Below are positions 8,340-17,537 of a DNA stretch of 64,000 nt, in pieces. Every line of letters begins with the position of its first letter. The first letter of the stretch is position 1. This stretch comes from Pseudomonadota bacterium (GTDB lineage Bacteria; Pseudomonadota; Alphaproteobacteria; Rhodobacterales; Rhodobacteraceae): contig JAJXZX010000007.1 of the NCBI GenBank assembly GCA_021779835.1, forward strand, positions 62,001 to 126,000. Reading direction: 5' to 3'. The notes under the pieces were generated by a model. The model made no database searches and was not told the DNA's origin. It saw only the letters and a list, made by a program, of their open reading frames with translations. The translations under genes and the position numbers were made by a program.

Positions 8340-9122
8340 TCAGGCGCTCAGCGCCGCGCGAAGGGGCGCCGCGCGCTGAAGGGCAAAGGCGCGCACCGCA
8401 TCGCCGAACGCCTGAAACAGCGGGCGCGACACCGGATCGGCGGCTGCGTTCCATTCCGGGTGCCATTGCACCGACAGGGTAAAGCCGAGCGCGCCCTGCA
8501 CATAGATCGCCTCTGGTGTGCCGTCGGGGGCGGTGCCGTCGATCACGATGCGCCCGCCCGCGCGATTGATACCCTGCCCGTGCAGCGAGTTGGTCATCAC
8601 CTCTGGCGCCCCCATCAGCCGCGCGAACACGCCGCCTTGGGTGAAGGTGACCTTGTGGCGCAGGGCGAATTTCTCCTCGACCGTGCCATCGGGCGGCATA
8701 CGGTGGTTCATGCGGCCCGGCAGATCGCGGATTTCGGGGTAAAGCGTGCCGCCCATCGCCACGTTAACCTCTTGAAAGCCGCGGCAGATGCCAAGGAACG
8801 GCTGACCCCGCTCGACGCAGGCGCGCACCAGCGGCAGGGTGATCGCGTCACGGCAGCGGTCAAAGGCACCGTGCGCCTCGGTCTCCTGTTCACCGTACTC
8901 CGAGGGGTGGACGTTGGGGCGGCCGCCGGTCAGCAGAAAGCCGTCGCAGCGCTCCATCAACTCCTCGACCGAGACCAGATGCGGGTCGGCGGGGATCAGC
9001 AGGGGCATACATTTCGCCACACCCGCCACGGCCTCAGAGTTCATCGTGCCGCCGGCATGCACACGATAGGTATCGTTGAGCAGGCTTTGGTTGCCGATAA
9101 TGCCGACGACAGGGCGTGACAT
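8340..9122 (-). CDS. Gamma-glutamyl-GABA hydrolase-like peptidase C26 (PuuD family)
   Basis: 260 residues from the ATG at 9122. The class I glutamine amidotransferase fold is shown by GFLLTGGRPNVHPSEYG, the nucleophile elbow FLGICRGFQEVNVAMGG with its Cys, and a C-terminal SVQWHPEWNAAAD with His and Glu completing the triad. Family members hydrolyse gamma-glutamyl-gamma-aminobutyrate in putrescine breakdown; no other puu genes are nearby, so the substrate is uncertain. The upstream in-frame starts (9224, 9137) are rejected because GAGGAAA precedes 9122 and the fold starts at once. It converges with kynU, two bases between stops. Confidence 0.88.
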   Translation of the reverse strand: MSRPVVGIIGNQSLLNDTYRVHAGGTMNSEAVAGVAKCMPLLIPADPHLVSVEELMERCDGFLLTGGRPNVHPSEYGEQETEAHGAFDRCRDAITLPLVRACVERGQPFLGICRGFQEVNVAMGGTLYPEIRDLPGRMNHRMPPDGTVEEKFALRHKVTFTQGGVFARLMGAPEVMTNSLHGQGINRAGGRIVIDGTAPDGTPEAIYVQGALGFTLSVQWHPEWNAAADPVSRPLFQAFGDAVRAFALQRAAPLRAALSA

Positions 9123-9128
9123 GCGATA

Positions 9129-9150
9129 TTTCCTCATCCAGATGAGGAAA
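9129..9150 (-). promoter_or_regulatory. Perfect inverted repeat covering the Shine-Dalgarno of the C26 gene
   Basis: TTTCCTCATC (9129-9138) and GATGAGGAAA (9141-9150) are exact complements separated by two bases. On the minus strand the second arm read into the gene includes GAGGA, the presumed ribosome-binding site, six to ten bases before the ATG at 9122. It could be a dimeric repressor operator, or an RNA hairpin hiding the Shine-Dalgarno. Confidence 0.6.
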
Positions 9151-9266
9151 ACATAAGCGCGCGCCCTGCGTCGGTCGAGGGGGCATCGGCCCAATGCGTA
9201 AGGCATGCGGAAAAAATGCCGCAAAATTGTGCGCGACCGGGGTGCAATGTGCAGACTGCGTGCCGA

Positions 9267-9285
9267 GAGGGGGCGTTGCCCCCTC
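9267..9285 (-). terminator. Hairpin after glcB-glcG
   Basis: GAGGGGGC (9267-9274) and GCCCCCTC (9278-9285) form a perfect 8-bp stem with a three-base loop, about 30 bases past the glcG stop. There is no U tract, as is common in high-GC alphaproteobacteria. Confidence 0.6.
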
Positions 9286-9315
9286 GTCCGTGATACTTCC
9301 GGCAGGAAATAGGGC

Positions 9316-9741
9316 TCAGGCCTCGGGTGTCAGTTTGGCGGCTTCGATACCCGCCATCGCGGCGATGGCGTCGTTGTCGGAGCTATCGCCGGTGACACCA
9401 ACAGCGCCGATCACCGAACCACGCGCGTCGCGCACCAGTACGCCGCCGCGCACGGGGACAAACTTGCCCCCGAACAGCCCGTTCATCGCGTCGGTGAAGG
9501 TCGGCTGCGCTTCGGCCCGTTTCTGGATCGCGTCGCCGCCAAGGCCCAGCATCAGGCAGCCATAGGCCTTGCCGCGCGCAATGTCGAACCGGCCGGGGCT
9601 GGCGCCGTCCGAGCGTTCAAAGGCGATCAGGTGGCCGCCCGCATCCAGCACCGCGACCGACAGCGGCTTCATCCCCGCCTCGACGCCTTTGGCAAGTGCC
9701 GCCTTGATGATCGCCCGCGCGCGTTTGATGGTCAGTGTCAT
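9316..9741 (-). CDS. glcG: GlcG/HbpS-family protein (DUF336)
   Basis: 141 residues. The N-terminal MTLTIKRARAIIKAAL and the core VAVLDAGGHLIAFERSDGA, then GGVLVRDARGSVIGAVGVTG, are hallmarks of the HbpS/GlcG family. In E. coli glcG lies in the glycolate utilisation locus; some members bind heme or act as sensors, but no enzymatic function is established. It starts three bases after the stop of malate synthase G on the same strand, an arrangement that supports the glc name. Confidence 0.88.
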   Translation of the reverse strand: MTLTIKRARAIIKAALAKGVEAGMKPLSVAVLDAGGHLIAFERSDGASPGRFDIARGKAYGCLMLGLGGDAIQKRAEAQPTFTDAMNGLFGGKFVPVRGGVLVRDARGSVIGAVGVTGDSSDNDAIAAMAGIEAAKLTPEA

Positions 9742-9744
9742 GGC

Positions 9745-11886
9745 CTACCCCCTTGCCGCTTTCAGTTGCAACCGCCGTGCGTGCAGCACTGGTTCGGTAT
9801 AGCCAGACGGCTGCACGCGGCCCTTGAACACCAGATCGCAGGCGGCCTGAAACGCGATGCCGTCAAAGCCGGGCGCCATCGGCACATAGGCCGCGTCGCC
9901 CGCGTTCTGGCCATCGACCACCGCCGCCATCTTGCGCATCGCGGCCATGACCGCCGCCTCACTGACAACACCGTGGTGCAGCCAGTTCGCCAGCGCTTGG
10001 CTGGAAATCCGGCAGGTGGCGCGGTCCTCCATCAGGCCGACATCATGAATATCCGGCACTTTGGAACAGCCGACACCCTGATCGATCCAGCGCACAACAT
10101 AGCCAAGAATGCCCTGCGCGTTATTCTCGATTTCCGCGTTGATCTCGGCACCAGAGAAGTTCACGCCATACGCCAGCGGGATCGTAAGCAGATCCTGCAA
10201 CCGTGCGGGGCGCTTCAGCGCCGCGATTTCGCGTTGGCGGGCGAACACGTCAACCTGATGGTAATGCGTCGCGTGCAGCGTGGCGGCGGTCGGCGACGGA
10301 ACCCAGGCGCAGTTGGCACCCGCGAGAGGATGCGCCACCTTCAGCCGCAGCATGTCGGCCATCAGGTCGGGCATCGCCCACATCCCCTTGCCGATCTGCG
10401 CGCGCCCCGAAAGGCCGCAGGCAAGGCCGATATCGACGTTGCGATCCTCATAGGCCGAAATCCACGCGGCGTTCTTCATCTCGCCCTTGCGCACCATCGG
10501 CCCCGCCTCCATCGAGGTGTGGATCTCGTCCCCGGTGCGGTCGAGGAAGCCGGTGTTGATGAAGGCCACGCGCGCCTTGGCCGCGCGGATACATTCCTTG
10601 AGGTTGGCAGAGGTGCGGCGTTCCTCGTCCATGATCCCCAGCTTCACGGTGTTCGCAGGCAGACCCAGCGCCGCCTCGACGCGGGTGAATATCTCATCCG
10701 CAAACGCGACCTCTTCCGGACCGTGCATCTTGGGCTTCACGATATAGACGGACCCGGCGACCGAGTTGCGCAGGCCGTCGGTCTTTTTCAGATCATGCAT
10801 CGCGATCAGCACGGTGACCATCGCGTCCATCAACCCCTCTGGCACCTCGTGGCCGTCGCGGTCGATCACCGCCGGGTTTGTCATCAGGTGGCCCACGTTG
10901 CGCACCAGCATCAACGCGCGGCCCTTCAGCGTCAGCGTGCCGCCGGCAGCACCGGTGAAGGTCAGGTCAGGGTTCAGGCGCCGGGTGAACACGCGCCCTG
11001 CCTTCTCCATCTCTTCGCTCAGATCGCCCTTCATCAGGCCCAACCAGTTGGCATAGGCGCCGACCTTATCCTCGGCATCCACCGCCGCCACCGAATCCTC
11101 GCAGTCCATGATCGAGGACATCGCGGATTCCAGACGGATATCCGACACATGCGCGCGGTCCGTCGCGCCGATCGGGCTATCCGCGTTGACGTCGATCACG
11201 AGGTGCAGCCCGTGATTGCGCAGCACGATTGCGGTCGGCGCGCTTGGCTCACCCGCAAAGGCCACGAATTGCGCGGCATCGCGCAGCGCGGGCACCAGCG
11301 CCCCCGCCACAACCGTGTAGCGGTCCACGTCGCTATGCGAGCCATCGGCCAGCGGCACGGCCTCGTCCAAAAACTGCCGCCCGCGTGCGATCACCCGCGC
11401 GCCGCGCGCTGGATCGAAGCCTTTGCCCTTGGGCAAATCGCCCAGCGCATCGGTGCCGTAAAGCGCATCATACAGCGAGCCCCAGCGCGCATTCGCGGCG
11501 TTCAGCGCGTAGCGTGCGTTGGTGATCGGCACCACCAGTTGCGGTCCCGGCACGGTGGCAATCTCTGGATCGACGCTAGCGGTGGTGATGGCGAAATCCG
11601 GCCCCTCGGGCAAAAGATAGCCGATCTCGTGCAGGAACGCCTCATAGGCCGCCATATCCTGCGCCTGCCCGCGCCGCGCCAGATGCCAGGCGTCGATCTT
11701 GGCCTGAATGTCCTCGCGCTTGGCCAGCAGGGCGCGATTCTTTGGCCCCAGATCATGCACCAGCTTGGAAAACTCCGCCCAAAACGCAGGCGCCGTCACG
11801 CCTGTTCCCGGCAAAGCCTGCGCCTCGACGAACTCCACCAGCCGCCGATCGACCTTAAGCCCCTGCTTTTCCACGCGCTGCGTCAT
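9745..11886 (-). CDS. glcB: Malate synthase G
   Basis: 713 residues; condenses glyoxylate with acetyl-CoA to malate, completing the glyoxylate or glycolate route in the cytoplasm. Recognisable blocks are [18 protein letters not shown] and [18 protein letters not shown], typical of isoform G (monomeric, about 720 residues) and not of the shorter isoform A. The start at 11886 is preferred because [20 protein letters not shown] aligns with the known N-terminus and GAGG precedes it; an ATG at 11901 would add five residues. It is divergent from the ArsR operon. Confidence 0.94.
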   Translation of the reverse strand: MTQRVEKQGLKVDRRLVEFVEAQALPGTGVTAPAFWAEFSKLVHDLGPKNRALLAKREDIQAKIDAWHLARRGQAQDMAAYEAFLHEIGYLLPEGPDFAITTASVDPEIATVPGPQLVVPITNARYALNAANARWGSLYDALYGTDALGDLPKGKGFDPARGARVIARGRQFLDEAVPLADGSHSDVDRYTVVAGALVPALRDAAQFVAFAGEPSAPTAIVLRNHGLHLVIDVNADSPIGATDRAHVSDIRLESAMSSIMDCEDSVAAVDAEDKVGAYANWLGLMKGDLSEEMEKAGRVFTRRLNPDLTFTGAAGGTLTLKGRALMLVRNVGHLMTNPAVIDRDGHEVPEGLMDAMVTVLIAMHDLKKTDGLRNSVAGSVYIVKPKMHGPEEVAFADEIFTRVEAALGLPANTVKLGIMDEERRTSANLKECIRAAKARVAFINTGFLDRTGDEIHTSMEAGPMVRKGEMKNAAWISAYEDRNVDIGLACGLSGRAQIGKGMWAMPDLMADMLRLKVAHPLAGANCAWVPSPTAATLHATHYHQVDVFARQREIAALKRPARLQDLLTIPLAYGVNFSGAEINAEIENNAQGILGYVVRWIDQGVGCSKVPDIHDVGLMEDRATCRISSQALANWLHHGVVSEAAVMAAMRKMAAVVDGQNAGDAAYVPMAPGFDGIAFQAACDLVFKGRVQPSGYTEPVLHARRLQLKAARG

Positions 11887-12045
11887 GCCTGCCGTCCTCA
11901 TTCGGTGAACCTTTGGCCCTCATGTATGCCATCGCACACAATTAGGGAAAAGATTTCCGATAGGCAACAAATGCGGTCAAGTAAAATTACCAATCCATAG
12001 CGAAAACACTTATCGCCGCGGCCTGAAAGTCGTCCCAACACCAAT

Positions 12046-12065
12046 ACTTAGCTTATCAGCTAAGT
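12046..12065. promoter_or_regulatory. Operator-like inverted repeat upstream of the ArsR gene
   Basis: ACTTAGCT (12046-12053) and AGCTAAGT (12058-12065) are perfect complements around TATC. The TTAGCT-N4-AGCTAA shape is what ArsR-family dimers commonly bind. It lies about 40 bases before the regulator start and in the glcB-arsR divergent gap, so it is probably the autoregulatory operator. Confidence 0.65.
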
Positions 12066-12106
12066 TTCTCTTGCGCGACTCAGCCCCGCCCGTCATCGTC
12101 ATGGGC

Positions 12107-12439
12107 ATGAGCGCACATGACCCCAACCTTACCCCGCTTTTCACCGCACTGGGCGACGCCAGCCGCCGCGCCATGCTGGAGCGCCTGATGCAAGGCCCGG
12201 CCACCGTCACCGAGCTTGCACAGCTTTCTGGCTTTGCGCTGCCCACTGTGCTGCGCCACCTTGCCGTGCTGACCGAGGCCAAGCTGGTGGCCTCGGAAAA
12301 ATCCGGGCGCAGCCGCATCTTTCGTGCCTTGCCGCAGCATCTGACCCCCGCTACCGACTGGCTGGGCCAGCAACGCCGCATCTGGGAAACCCGCCTTGAC
12401 CAGTTCGAGGCCTTCCTCGCCACCCAACAAGGAGCCTGA
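12107..12439 (+). CDS. ArsR-family winged-helix transcriptional regulator
   Basis: About 110 residues. The winged-helix domain covers FTALGDASRRAMLERLMQGP, then ATVTELAQLSGFALPTVLRHL (recognition helix) and the wing KSGRSRIFRAL. No metal-binding cysteine pair is seen, so it is unlikely to be a classical arsenic sensor; it resembles the ArsR regulators that precede SRPBCC/AHSA1 genes. Starts at 12071, 12101 and 12107 are in frame and none has a strong Shine-Dalgarno; the last keeps the core and clears the operator. The first SRPBCC gene begins one base after its stop. Confidence 0.85.
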   Translation: MSAHDPNLTPLFTALGDASRRAMLERLMQGPATVTELAQLSGFALPTVLRHLAVLTEAKLVASEKSGRSRIFRALPQHLTPATDWLGQQRRIWETRLDQFEAFLATQQGA

Positions 12440-12440
12440 C

Positions 12441-12896
12441 ATGACCGACTTGCACCTGCACCGCATCCTCAAGGCCCCGCGCAAACTGGTGTGGGACTGC
12501 TGGACCCAGCCGGAACTGCTGAAACCGTGGTTCTGCCCAAAACCCCATTTCGTCACCGAGGCAGAGATTGACCTGCGCCCCGGCGGCCGCTTCTTCACCC
12601 TGATGAGCGTCAACGGCGCGCTTTACCCCAATGACGGCGCGCTGCTGGAGGTGACGCCGATGGATCGCCTTGTCTTTACCGACCTTCTTCTGTCCGACTA
12701 TCGCCCCGTTGCCAACCCCGGCCTCGGCTTCACCGCGATCCTGACGCTAAAGGACCACCCCGAAGGCACCGATTACACCGTCCTCGCCCGCCACCGCACC
12801 GCAGAGGATGCGGCGAAACACGAGGCGATGGGCTTTCACGGCGGCTGGAACACCGCCGCTGACCAGCTTGAAGCCTTCGCTGCCACCCTCGCCTGA
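12441..12896 (+). CDS. SRPBCC (AHSA1-type) protein 1
   Basis: 151 residues. It starts HRILKAPRKLVWDCWTQPELLKPWF and has the block DLRPGGRFF, both typical of the AHSA1/CalC branch of the START-like SRPBCC superfamily, whose hydrophobic cavity can bind small ligands. AAGGAG lies seven bases upstream of the ATG. The gene begins one base after the ArsR stop and is followed by a paralogue, so the three form an operon in which the regulator probably controls both. Ligand and activity are unknown. Confidence 0.85.
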   Translation: MTDLHLHRILKAPRKLVWDCWTQPELLKPWFCPKPHFVTEAEIDLRPGGRFFTLMSVNGALYPNDGALLEVTPMDRLVFTDLLLSDYRPVANPGLGFTAILTLKDHPEGTDYTVLARHRTAEDAAKHEAMGFHGGWNTAADQLEAFAATLA

Positions 12897-12917
12897 AACC
12901 CCACCCTCGCCTGAAAC
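12883..12917 (+). repeat. Short tandem duplication between the two SRPBCC genes
   Basis: The 17-base unit CCACCCTCGCCTGAAAC occurs at 12883-12899 and 12901-12917, one base apart. The first copy includes the stop of gene 1; the second lengthens the spacer to gene 2. It looks like a recent local slippage duplication. Confidence 0.8.
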
Positions 12918-12930
12918 AAAGGACATTACC

Positions 12931-13401
12931 ATGACCCCCGATTACCCCCGCACCCTCGACCCCAGCCGCGACATTCTGGGCGAGCGTATCGTCAACGCCC
13001 CCCTCGCCCGCGTCTGGGCGGCGTGGACCGACCCGGCGCAGATCCCGCTTTGGTGGGGGCCGCAGGGCTTCACCTGCGCCACCAAGGAAATCGACATCCG
13101 CTCGGGTGGCCAGTGGCGCTTTACCATGATCGGCCCCGACGGCACGCGCTGGGAAAACCGCGTGCGCTTTGCCAAGATCACACCGCAAACTGTGATCGAC
13201 TATTTCATCGACGATGACGGCGCGGGTGTGGTCGCCTTCCCCGCCTCTGCCCGTTTCACGCCAATGGGTGACAAGACGAAGGTCGAGATGCACTCGCGCT
13301 TCGCCTCGCCCGAAGCGCTTGCCGCGATGGAGAAATACCGTGCCCGCGAAGGCCTGCACTCGACCCTCTCCTGCCTCGACGCCTATCTGCAAGCCGCCTG
13401 A
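12931..13401 (+). CDS. SRPBCC (AHSA1-type) protein 2
   Basis: 156 residues, paralogous to the upstream gene. It carries ERIVNAPLARVWAAWTDPAQI and WWGPQGFTCATKEIDIRSGG, then GTRWENRV, the usual AHSA1 pattern. AAAGGA precedes the ATG at 12931; in-frame ATGs further upstream lie inside gene 1 and are rejected. The ligand is not predictable. It converges on the photolyase homologue with 21 bases between. Confidence 0.86.
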   Translation: MTPDYPRTLDPSRDILGERIVNAPLARVWAAWTDPAQIPLWWGPQGFTCATKEIDIRSGGQWRFTMIGPDGTRWENRVRFAKITPQTVIDYFIDDDGAGVVAFPASARFTPMGDKTKVEMHSRFASPEALAAMEKYRAREGLHSTLSCLDAYLQAA

Positions 13402-13422
13402 GCCGCGACGCGCACAGGGGCG

Positions 13423-14703
13423 CTACAGCATCAGGCTCATCTGGCCTGCCACCACGATACCGCGCCGCCCTTTGCGTTCCGTCCCCACCCGCCGCGCCTT
13501 CAGCGCTGCGATGGGATCGACCAACGCCTCGGGATAACGACGCCCCAGCAGACCCTTGGCGCCCGACCAGCGCCACGGGGTCTGCACCAGCGTCTCTGGC
13601 ACGCGCGCCAGTTCGGGTAGCCAAGCGCGCGTAAATCCGTTGTCCGCATCCAGCATGGTCGCCAGCCGCAGGGGATCAACGGCGCGCGCCTCGGCCACCT
13701 CGCCCAGCGCGCGCCAGTGGATTTCTGGCGCATAGTCCACCGACAGCCGCGCCAGAGCCTCGCCCACCGCACCGGTGCCAAGCCCCAGATGATGCAGGGC
13801 GAACCCCGCCACCATCGCGCGCATCCGCGCGTTCAGCCAGCCGGTCGCCGCCAGATAGCGCATCGCGGCATCGACGAACGGCACCCCGGTTTCACCCGCC
13901 GCCCACGCCGCCAACCGCTCCGGCTCTGACACGCCATGCCCCGGCACCTCGCCCGCTTTGGCCTCGCGCAGCGCCAGTGCCGCGCTGAACGCCGACAGGC
14001 TCTTGCCCCAGCCCGGCCCCGGCCGCTCGGCCCGCCGCACCGCCGCCGCCGCCGCCACCTCGCCCGCACCCAGCACGCCCCACGCCAGATAGGGCGACAG
14101 GCGAGAGCCCGCCCGCTCGCCCGCCCCGGTCAGATCGCGCTCCGCCCGGTAAGCCCGCCCGCGCGTGGTCAGGAACGAGGCCAGCACCGCCTCGCCCCGC
14201 GCGCGTCCACCCATTTGCCGATGCGCCGCGCGGTCTTCCGCCAGCCGCAGCGCGCGCGCGGTTGGGATCAGCCCCGGCTCCACCCCCGCCACCGGCACCA
14301 GCGCGGCAACCGCAGCAGCCCCCGCAGCAACCTGCGTCCACTCAATCCCCGCCGCGCGCGCCCAAGCCGCGACCCGCGCATCCCGCGCCGCCTCCGCCAC
14401 CCCACCCGTTTCCAAAATCGAAACAATCTGGGTTATCCCCTGAGTTTTACACAGGCGTTCCAGAACAATCTCTGCCGCGCCGACCCGCACCACCAAGGGC
14501 GCGCCCAAGGTGCCCAACGTCTCCCGTAGCTCTGCAAGGCTTTCGGCCACAAACTCCCATTGCCGCGCTGACCGATCCGGCGCGGCCCACGCCGCAGGCT
14601 CCACCACGAACAGCGGCAAAACCGCCCCCATCGTGGCCGCGAGGGCCAGCGCCGGGTGATCCTGCACCCGCAAATCCCGCCTGATCCAAACCAGAACACT
14701 CAT
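13423..14703 (-). CDS. Atypical cryptochrome/photolyase-family protein
   Basis: 426 residues, a little shorter than classical photolyases (about 470). The N-terminal alpha/beta domain starts VLVWIRRDLRVQDHPALALA. The FAD domain is recognisable from SRLSPYLAWGVL, GETGVPFVDAAMRYLAATGWLNARMR and AWLPEL near the end. However, where E. coli photolyase has NNGGWQW, contributing the FAD-contacting Asn and part of the Trp electron chain, this protein has PEIHWRAL, and the WREFY block is replaced by LALREAK. Blue-light DNA repair is therefore not assured; a signalling or diverged repair role is possible. Two short SRPBCC genes converge on it. Confidence 0.8.
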   Translation of the reverse strand: MSVLVWIRRDLRVQDHPALALAATMGAVLPLFVVEPAAWAAPDRSARQWEFVAESLAELRETLGTLGAPLVVRVGAAEIVLERLCKTQGITQIVSILETGGVAEAARDARVAAWARAAGIEWTQVAAGAAAVAALVPVAGVEPGLIPTARALRLAEDRAAHRQMGGRARGEAVLASFLTTRGRAYRAERDLTGAGERAGSRLSPYLAWGVLGAGEVAAAAAVRRAERPGPGWGKSLSAFSAALALREAKAGEVPGHGVSEPERLAAWAAGETGVPFVDAAMRYLAATGWLNARMRAMVAGFALHHLGLGTGAVGEALARLSVDYAPEIHWRALGEVAEARAVDPLRLATMLDADNGFTRAWLPELARVPETLVQTPWRWSGAKGLLGRRYPEALVDPIAALKARRVGTERKGRRGIVVAGQMSLML

Positions 14704-14803
14704 AGAACAAACACCTAGCCAAATCGTCGCAAAGGTAAACCCCTCCCTTGCACCTCCGCGTCAAAAGCCTACACCTTGACCGCCCGCAGGAATGGAGTGC
14801 CCG

Positions 14804-17362
14804 ATGCAAACCGCGCCAGAGACCGTGACCCTCGCCCAATACCAGCCGCCGACCCACCTGATCACCGCGGTCTCGCTTACCTTCCGCCTTGCGCCGCGCG
14901 CCACGCGCGTGCTGTCGGCCATCCAGTTCACGCCCAACCCGGCGCGGCCCGGCGCGCATGACCTGCGCCTTGATGGCGAGAACCTGACGCTGATCTCAAC
15001 CGCCATCGACGGTCAGCCGGTGACGCTGCCCCCCGACGCCACTGGCCTGACGATCCCCGCGGGCATGTTGCCCCCCGGTCCCTTCCTGTTCGCGGCCGAG
15101 GTCGAGATTTCGCCCGAAACCAACACCGCATTGGAAGGGCTCTACATGTCGCGCGGCATGTACTGCACCCAGTGCGAGGCCGAAGGGTTTCGCAAGATCA
15201 CCTTCTACCCCGACCGCCCCGATGTGATGGCCCCCTTTCACGTCCGCATCGAAGGCGACCAGCCGGTGCTTTTGTCCAACGGCGACCCCACCGAGGCCGG
15301 CCCCGGCTTTGCCGAATGGCACGACCCCTGGCCCAAACCCGCCTATCTCTTCGCGCTTGTCGCGGGCAACCTGACCAACCACACCGATTTCTTCCGCACC
15401 ATGTCGGGCCGCCAAGTCGAGTTGAACATCTGGGTCCGCCCGGGGGATGAGGATAAATGCGACTACGCAATGGGCGCGCTCAAACGCTCGATGAAGTGGG
15501 ACGAGGACACCTACGGGCGCGAATACGACTTGGACATTTTCAACATCGTCGCCGTCGATGACTTCAATATGGGCGCGATGGAGAACAAGGGCTTGAACAT
15601 TTTCAACTCCCGCCTCGTTCTCGCCCTGCCTCAGACCGCCACCGACGACGACTTCGCCCGCATCGAGGCGGTGATCGCGCATGAGTATTTCCACAACTGG
15701 ACCGGCAACCGCATCACCTGCCGCGACTGGTTCCAACTGTGCCTGAAAGAGGGCCTGACGGTGTTCCGTGACCAGACCTTCTCGGGCGATATGCGGTCGC
15801 ACGCGGTCAAGCGTATCGAGGATGTTCTGATGCTGCGCGCCCGCCAATTCCGCGAGGATGGCGGCCCCTTGGCACACCCGGTGCGCCCCGATCATTACGT
15901 TGAAATCAATAACTTTTACACCGCCACGGTCTATGAAAAGGGCGCCGAGGTGATTGGTATGCTGAAGCGTCTGGTGGGCGACGACGATTACCGCCGCGCG
16001 CTCGACCTATACTTTGAACGCCACGACGGCGACGCCGCCACCATCGAGGATTGGCTAAAGGTGTTCGAGGATACCACCGGCCGCGACCTGACCCAGTTCA
16101 AGCGCTGGTATACCGATGCCGGCACGCCGCGCCTTTCCGTGACAGACGACTTTAAGGACGGCACCTACACCCTTCATTTCACCCAAGAAACCGCGCCAAC
16201 GCCGAACCAGCCGTCCAAACCGCCGCGCGTAATCCCCATCGCCGTCGGCCTGCTGAACCCCAACGGCGACGAGGTGCTGCCGACCACGGTGCTGGAAATG
16301 ACCGGCGCCGCGCAGTCGTTTTCCTTCCCCAACCTCGCCAGCCGCCCGATCCCCTCGATCCTGCGCGGCTTTTCCGCCCCGGTGACGCTGATCCGCGACA
16401 CCAGCCAAGACGAACGCGCCTTCCTGCTTGCCCACGACACCGACCCGTTCAACAAATGGGAATCGGGCCGCGCGCTGGCGAAGGATGTGCTGGCGCGCCT
16501 GATCCTCGACGGCACGCCCCCCGCGCCGGGCTATATCGCCGGCCTTGATGCGGTCTTGCGCGACGAGGCGCTCGACCCCGCGTTCCGCGCCCTCGCGCTG
16601 CGGCTGCCGGGCGAGGATGACATGGCGCAAACCCTGTTCGCCGCCGGTCACACCCCCAACCCAACCCGCATCCACGCCGCGCGCCAATCACTCGCCCGCA
16701 GCATCGCGACCGAGCTTTCGCCAACGCTGACAGCGCTTTACGACGCGATGCGCACCCCGGGCCCCTACACGGCCGATGCCGACGCCGCAGGCAAACGCGC
16801 CCTGCGCCTTGGCTGCCTCACGCTGCTCAGCCGCACCGACGACGGCACCCGCGCCGCAGCGCTTTACGCCGCAGCCGACAACATGACCGAACAGATGGGC
16901 GCGCTCGCCTGCCTGCTCGACATTGGCAAGGGCACCCCAGAGGCCACCGCTTTCTACGCGCAATGGCACGAAAACCGCCTCGTCCTCGACAAATGGTTCG
17001 CCCTGCAAATCGCCTGCGCCGCACCCGAGGCGACCGCCGCCACCGCCCGCGCGCTGACGGACCATAAGGATTTCGACTGGAAAAACCCCAACCGCTTCCG
17101 CTCCGTCTTGGGCGCGCTTTCCGGCAATGCCGCAGGCTTCCATGACCCCTCGGGCGCCAGCTACCGCCTGCTGGCCGACTGGTTGATCCGCCTTGACCCG
17201 GTCAACCCGCAAACCACCGCCCGCATGTCCACCGCGTTTGAAACCTGGGCGCGCTACGATGCCGACCGCCGGGCGCTGATCCGCGCCGAGCTCACCCGCA
17301 TCCGCGCCACCCCCGGCCTCAGCCGTGACGTGACAGAGATGGTAAACCGCATGCTTGGCTGA
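14804..17362 (+). CDS. pepN: Aminopeptidase N (M1 family)
   Basis: 852 residues, close to E. coli PepN (870). Zinc ligands are H293 and H297 in HEYFHNW and E316 in CLKEGL; the substrate-amine motif GAMENKG lies upstream. It removes N-terminal residues from peptides in the cytoplasm. Start 14804 is chosen because GGAG precedes it by six bases; the ATG at 14792 has AGGA directly abutting. The C-terminal half is the helical DUF3458 domain of this subfamily. A pair of inverted extragenic repeats follows the stop. Confidence 0.95.
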   Translation: MQTAPETVTLAQYQPPTHLITAVSLTFRLAPRATRVLSAIQFTPNPARPGAHDLRLDGENLTLISTAIDGQPVTLPPDATGLTIPAGMLPPGPFLFAAEVEISPETNTALEGLYMSRGMYCTQCEAEGFRKITFYPDRPDVMAPFHVRIEGDQPVLLSNGDPTEAGPGFAEWHDPWPKPAYLFALVAGNLTNHTDFFRTMSGRQVELNIWVRPGDEDKCDYAMGALKRSMKWDEDTYGREYDLDIFNIVAVDDFNMGAMENKGLNIFNSRLVLALPQTATDDDFARIEAVIAHEYFHNWTGNRITCRDWFQLCLKEGLTVFRDQTFSGDMRSHAVKRIEDVLMLRARQFREDGGPLAHPVRPDHYVEINNFYTATVYEKGAEVIGMLKRLVGDDDYRRALDLYFERHDGDAATIEDWLKVFEDTTGRDLTQFKRWYTDAGTPRLSVTDDFKDGTYTLHFTQETAPTPNQPSKPPRVIPIAVGLLNPNGDEVLPTTVLEMTGAAQSFSFPNLASRPIPSILRGFSAPVTLIRDTSQDERAFLLAHDTDPFNKWESGRALAKDVLARLILDGTPPAPGYIAGLDAVLRDEALDPAFRALALRLPGEDDMAQTLFAAGHTPNPTRIHAARQSLARSIATELSPTLTALYDAMRTPGPYTADADAAGKRALRLGCLTLLSRTDDGTRAAALYAAADNMTEQMGALACLLDIGKGTPEATAFYAQWHENRLVLDKWFALQIACAAPEATAATARALTDHKDFDWKNPNRFRSVLGALSGNAAGFHDPSGASYRLLADWLIRLDPVNPQTTARMSTAFETWARYDADRRALIRAELTRIRATPGLSRDVTEMVNRMLG

Positions 17363-17372
17363 CCACTGTGCC

Positions 17373-17453
17373 GCTCCGCGGGGAGTATTTGGGCCAAAAA
17401 GAAGCCGCACACGCGCTTTCCATTGCTTTGGTCCAAATATCCCCGCCGGAGGC
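17373..17453. repeat. Inverted pair of extragenic repeats, copies 2 and 3
   Basis: The left arm (17373-17404) reads GCTCCGCGGGGAGTATTTGG then GCCAAAAAGAAG; the right arm (17422-17453) is the inverted version, ATTGCTTTGGTCCAAATATC then CCCGCCGGAGGC. Together they can form a long imperfect hairpin between pepN and gatB, so they may act as a terminator. The same element recurs at 7041, 20762 and 55328. Confidence 0.65.
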
Positions 17454-17537
17454 ACGAAGCGCCAGCCCCAAGCAATCCCCTTGCCCATTTCCCCCCGCCC
17501 GTCCTAAAAGACCCCAATCGCAGATAGGACCAGACCC

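Noticed and set aside
11902..12045. Additional gene between glcB and the ArsR gene
   Set aside because: No ORF with a start signal; the interval fits divergent promoters.
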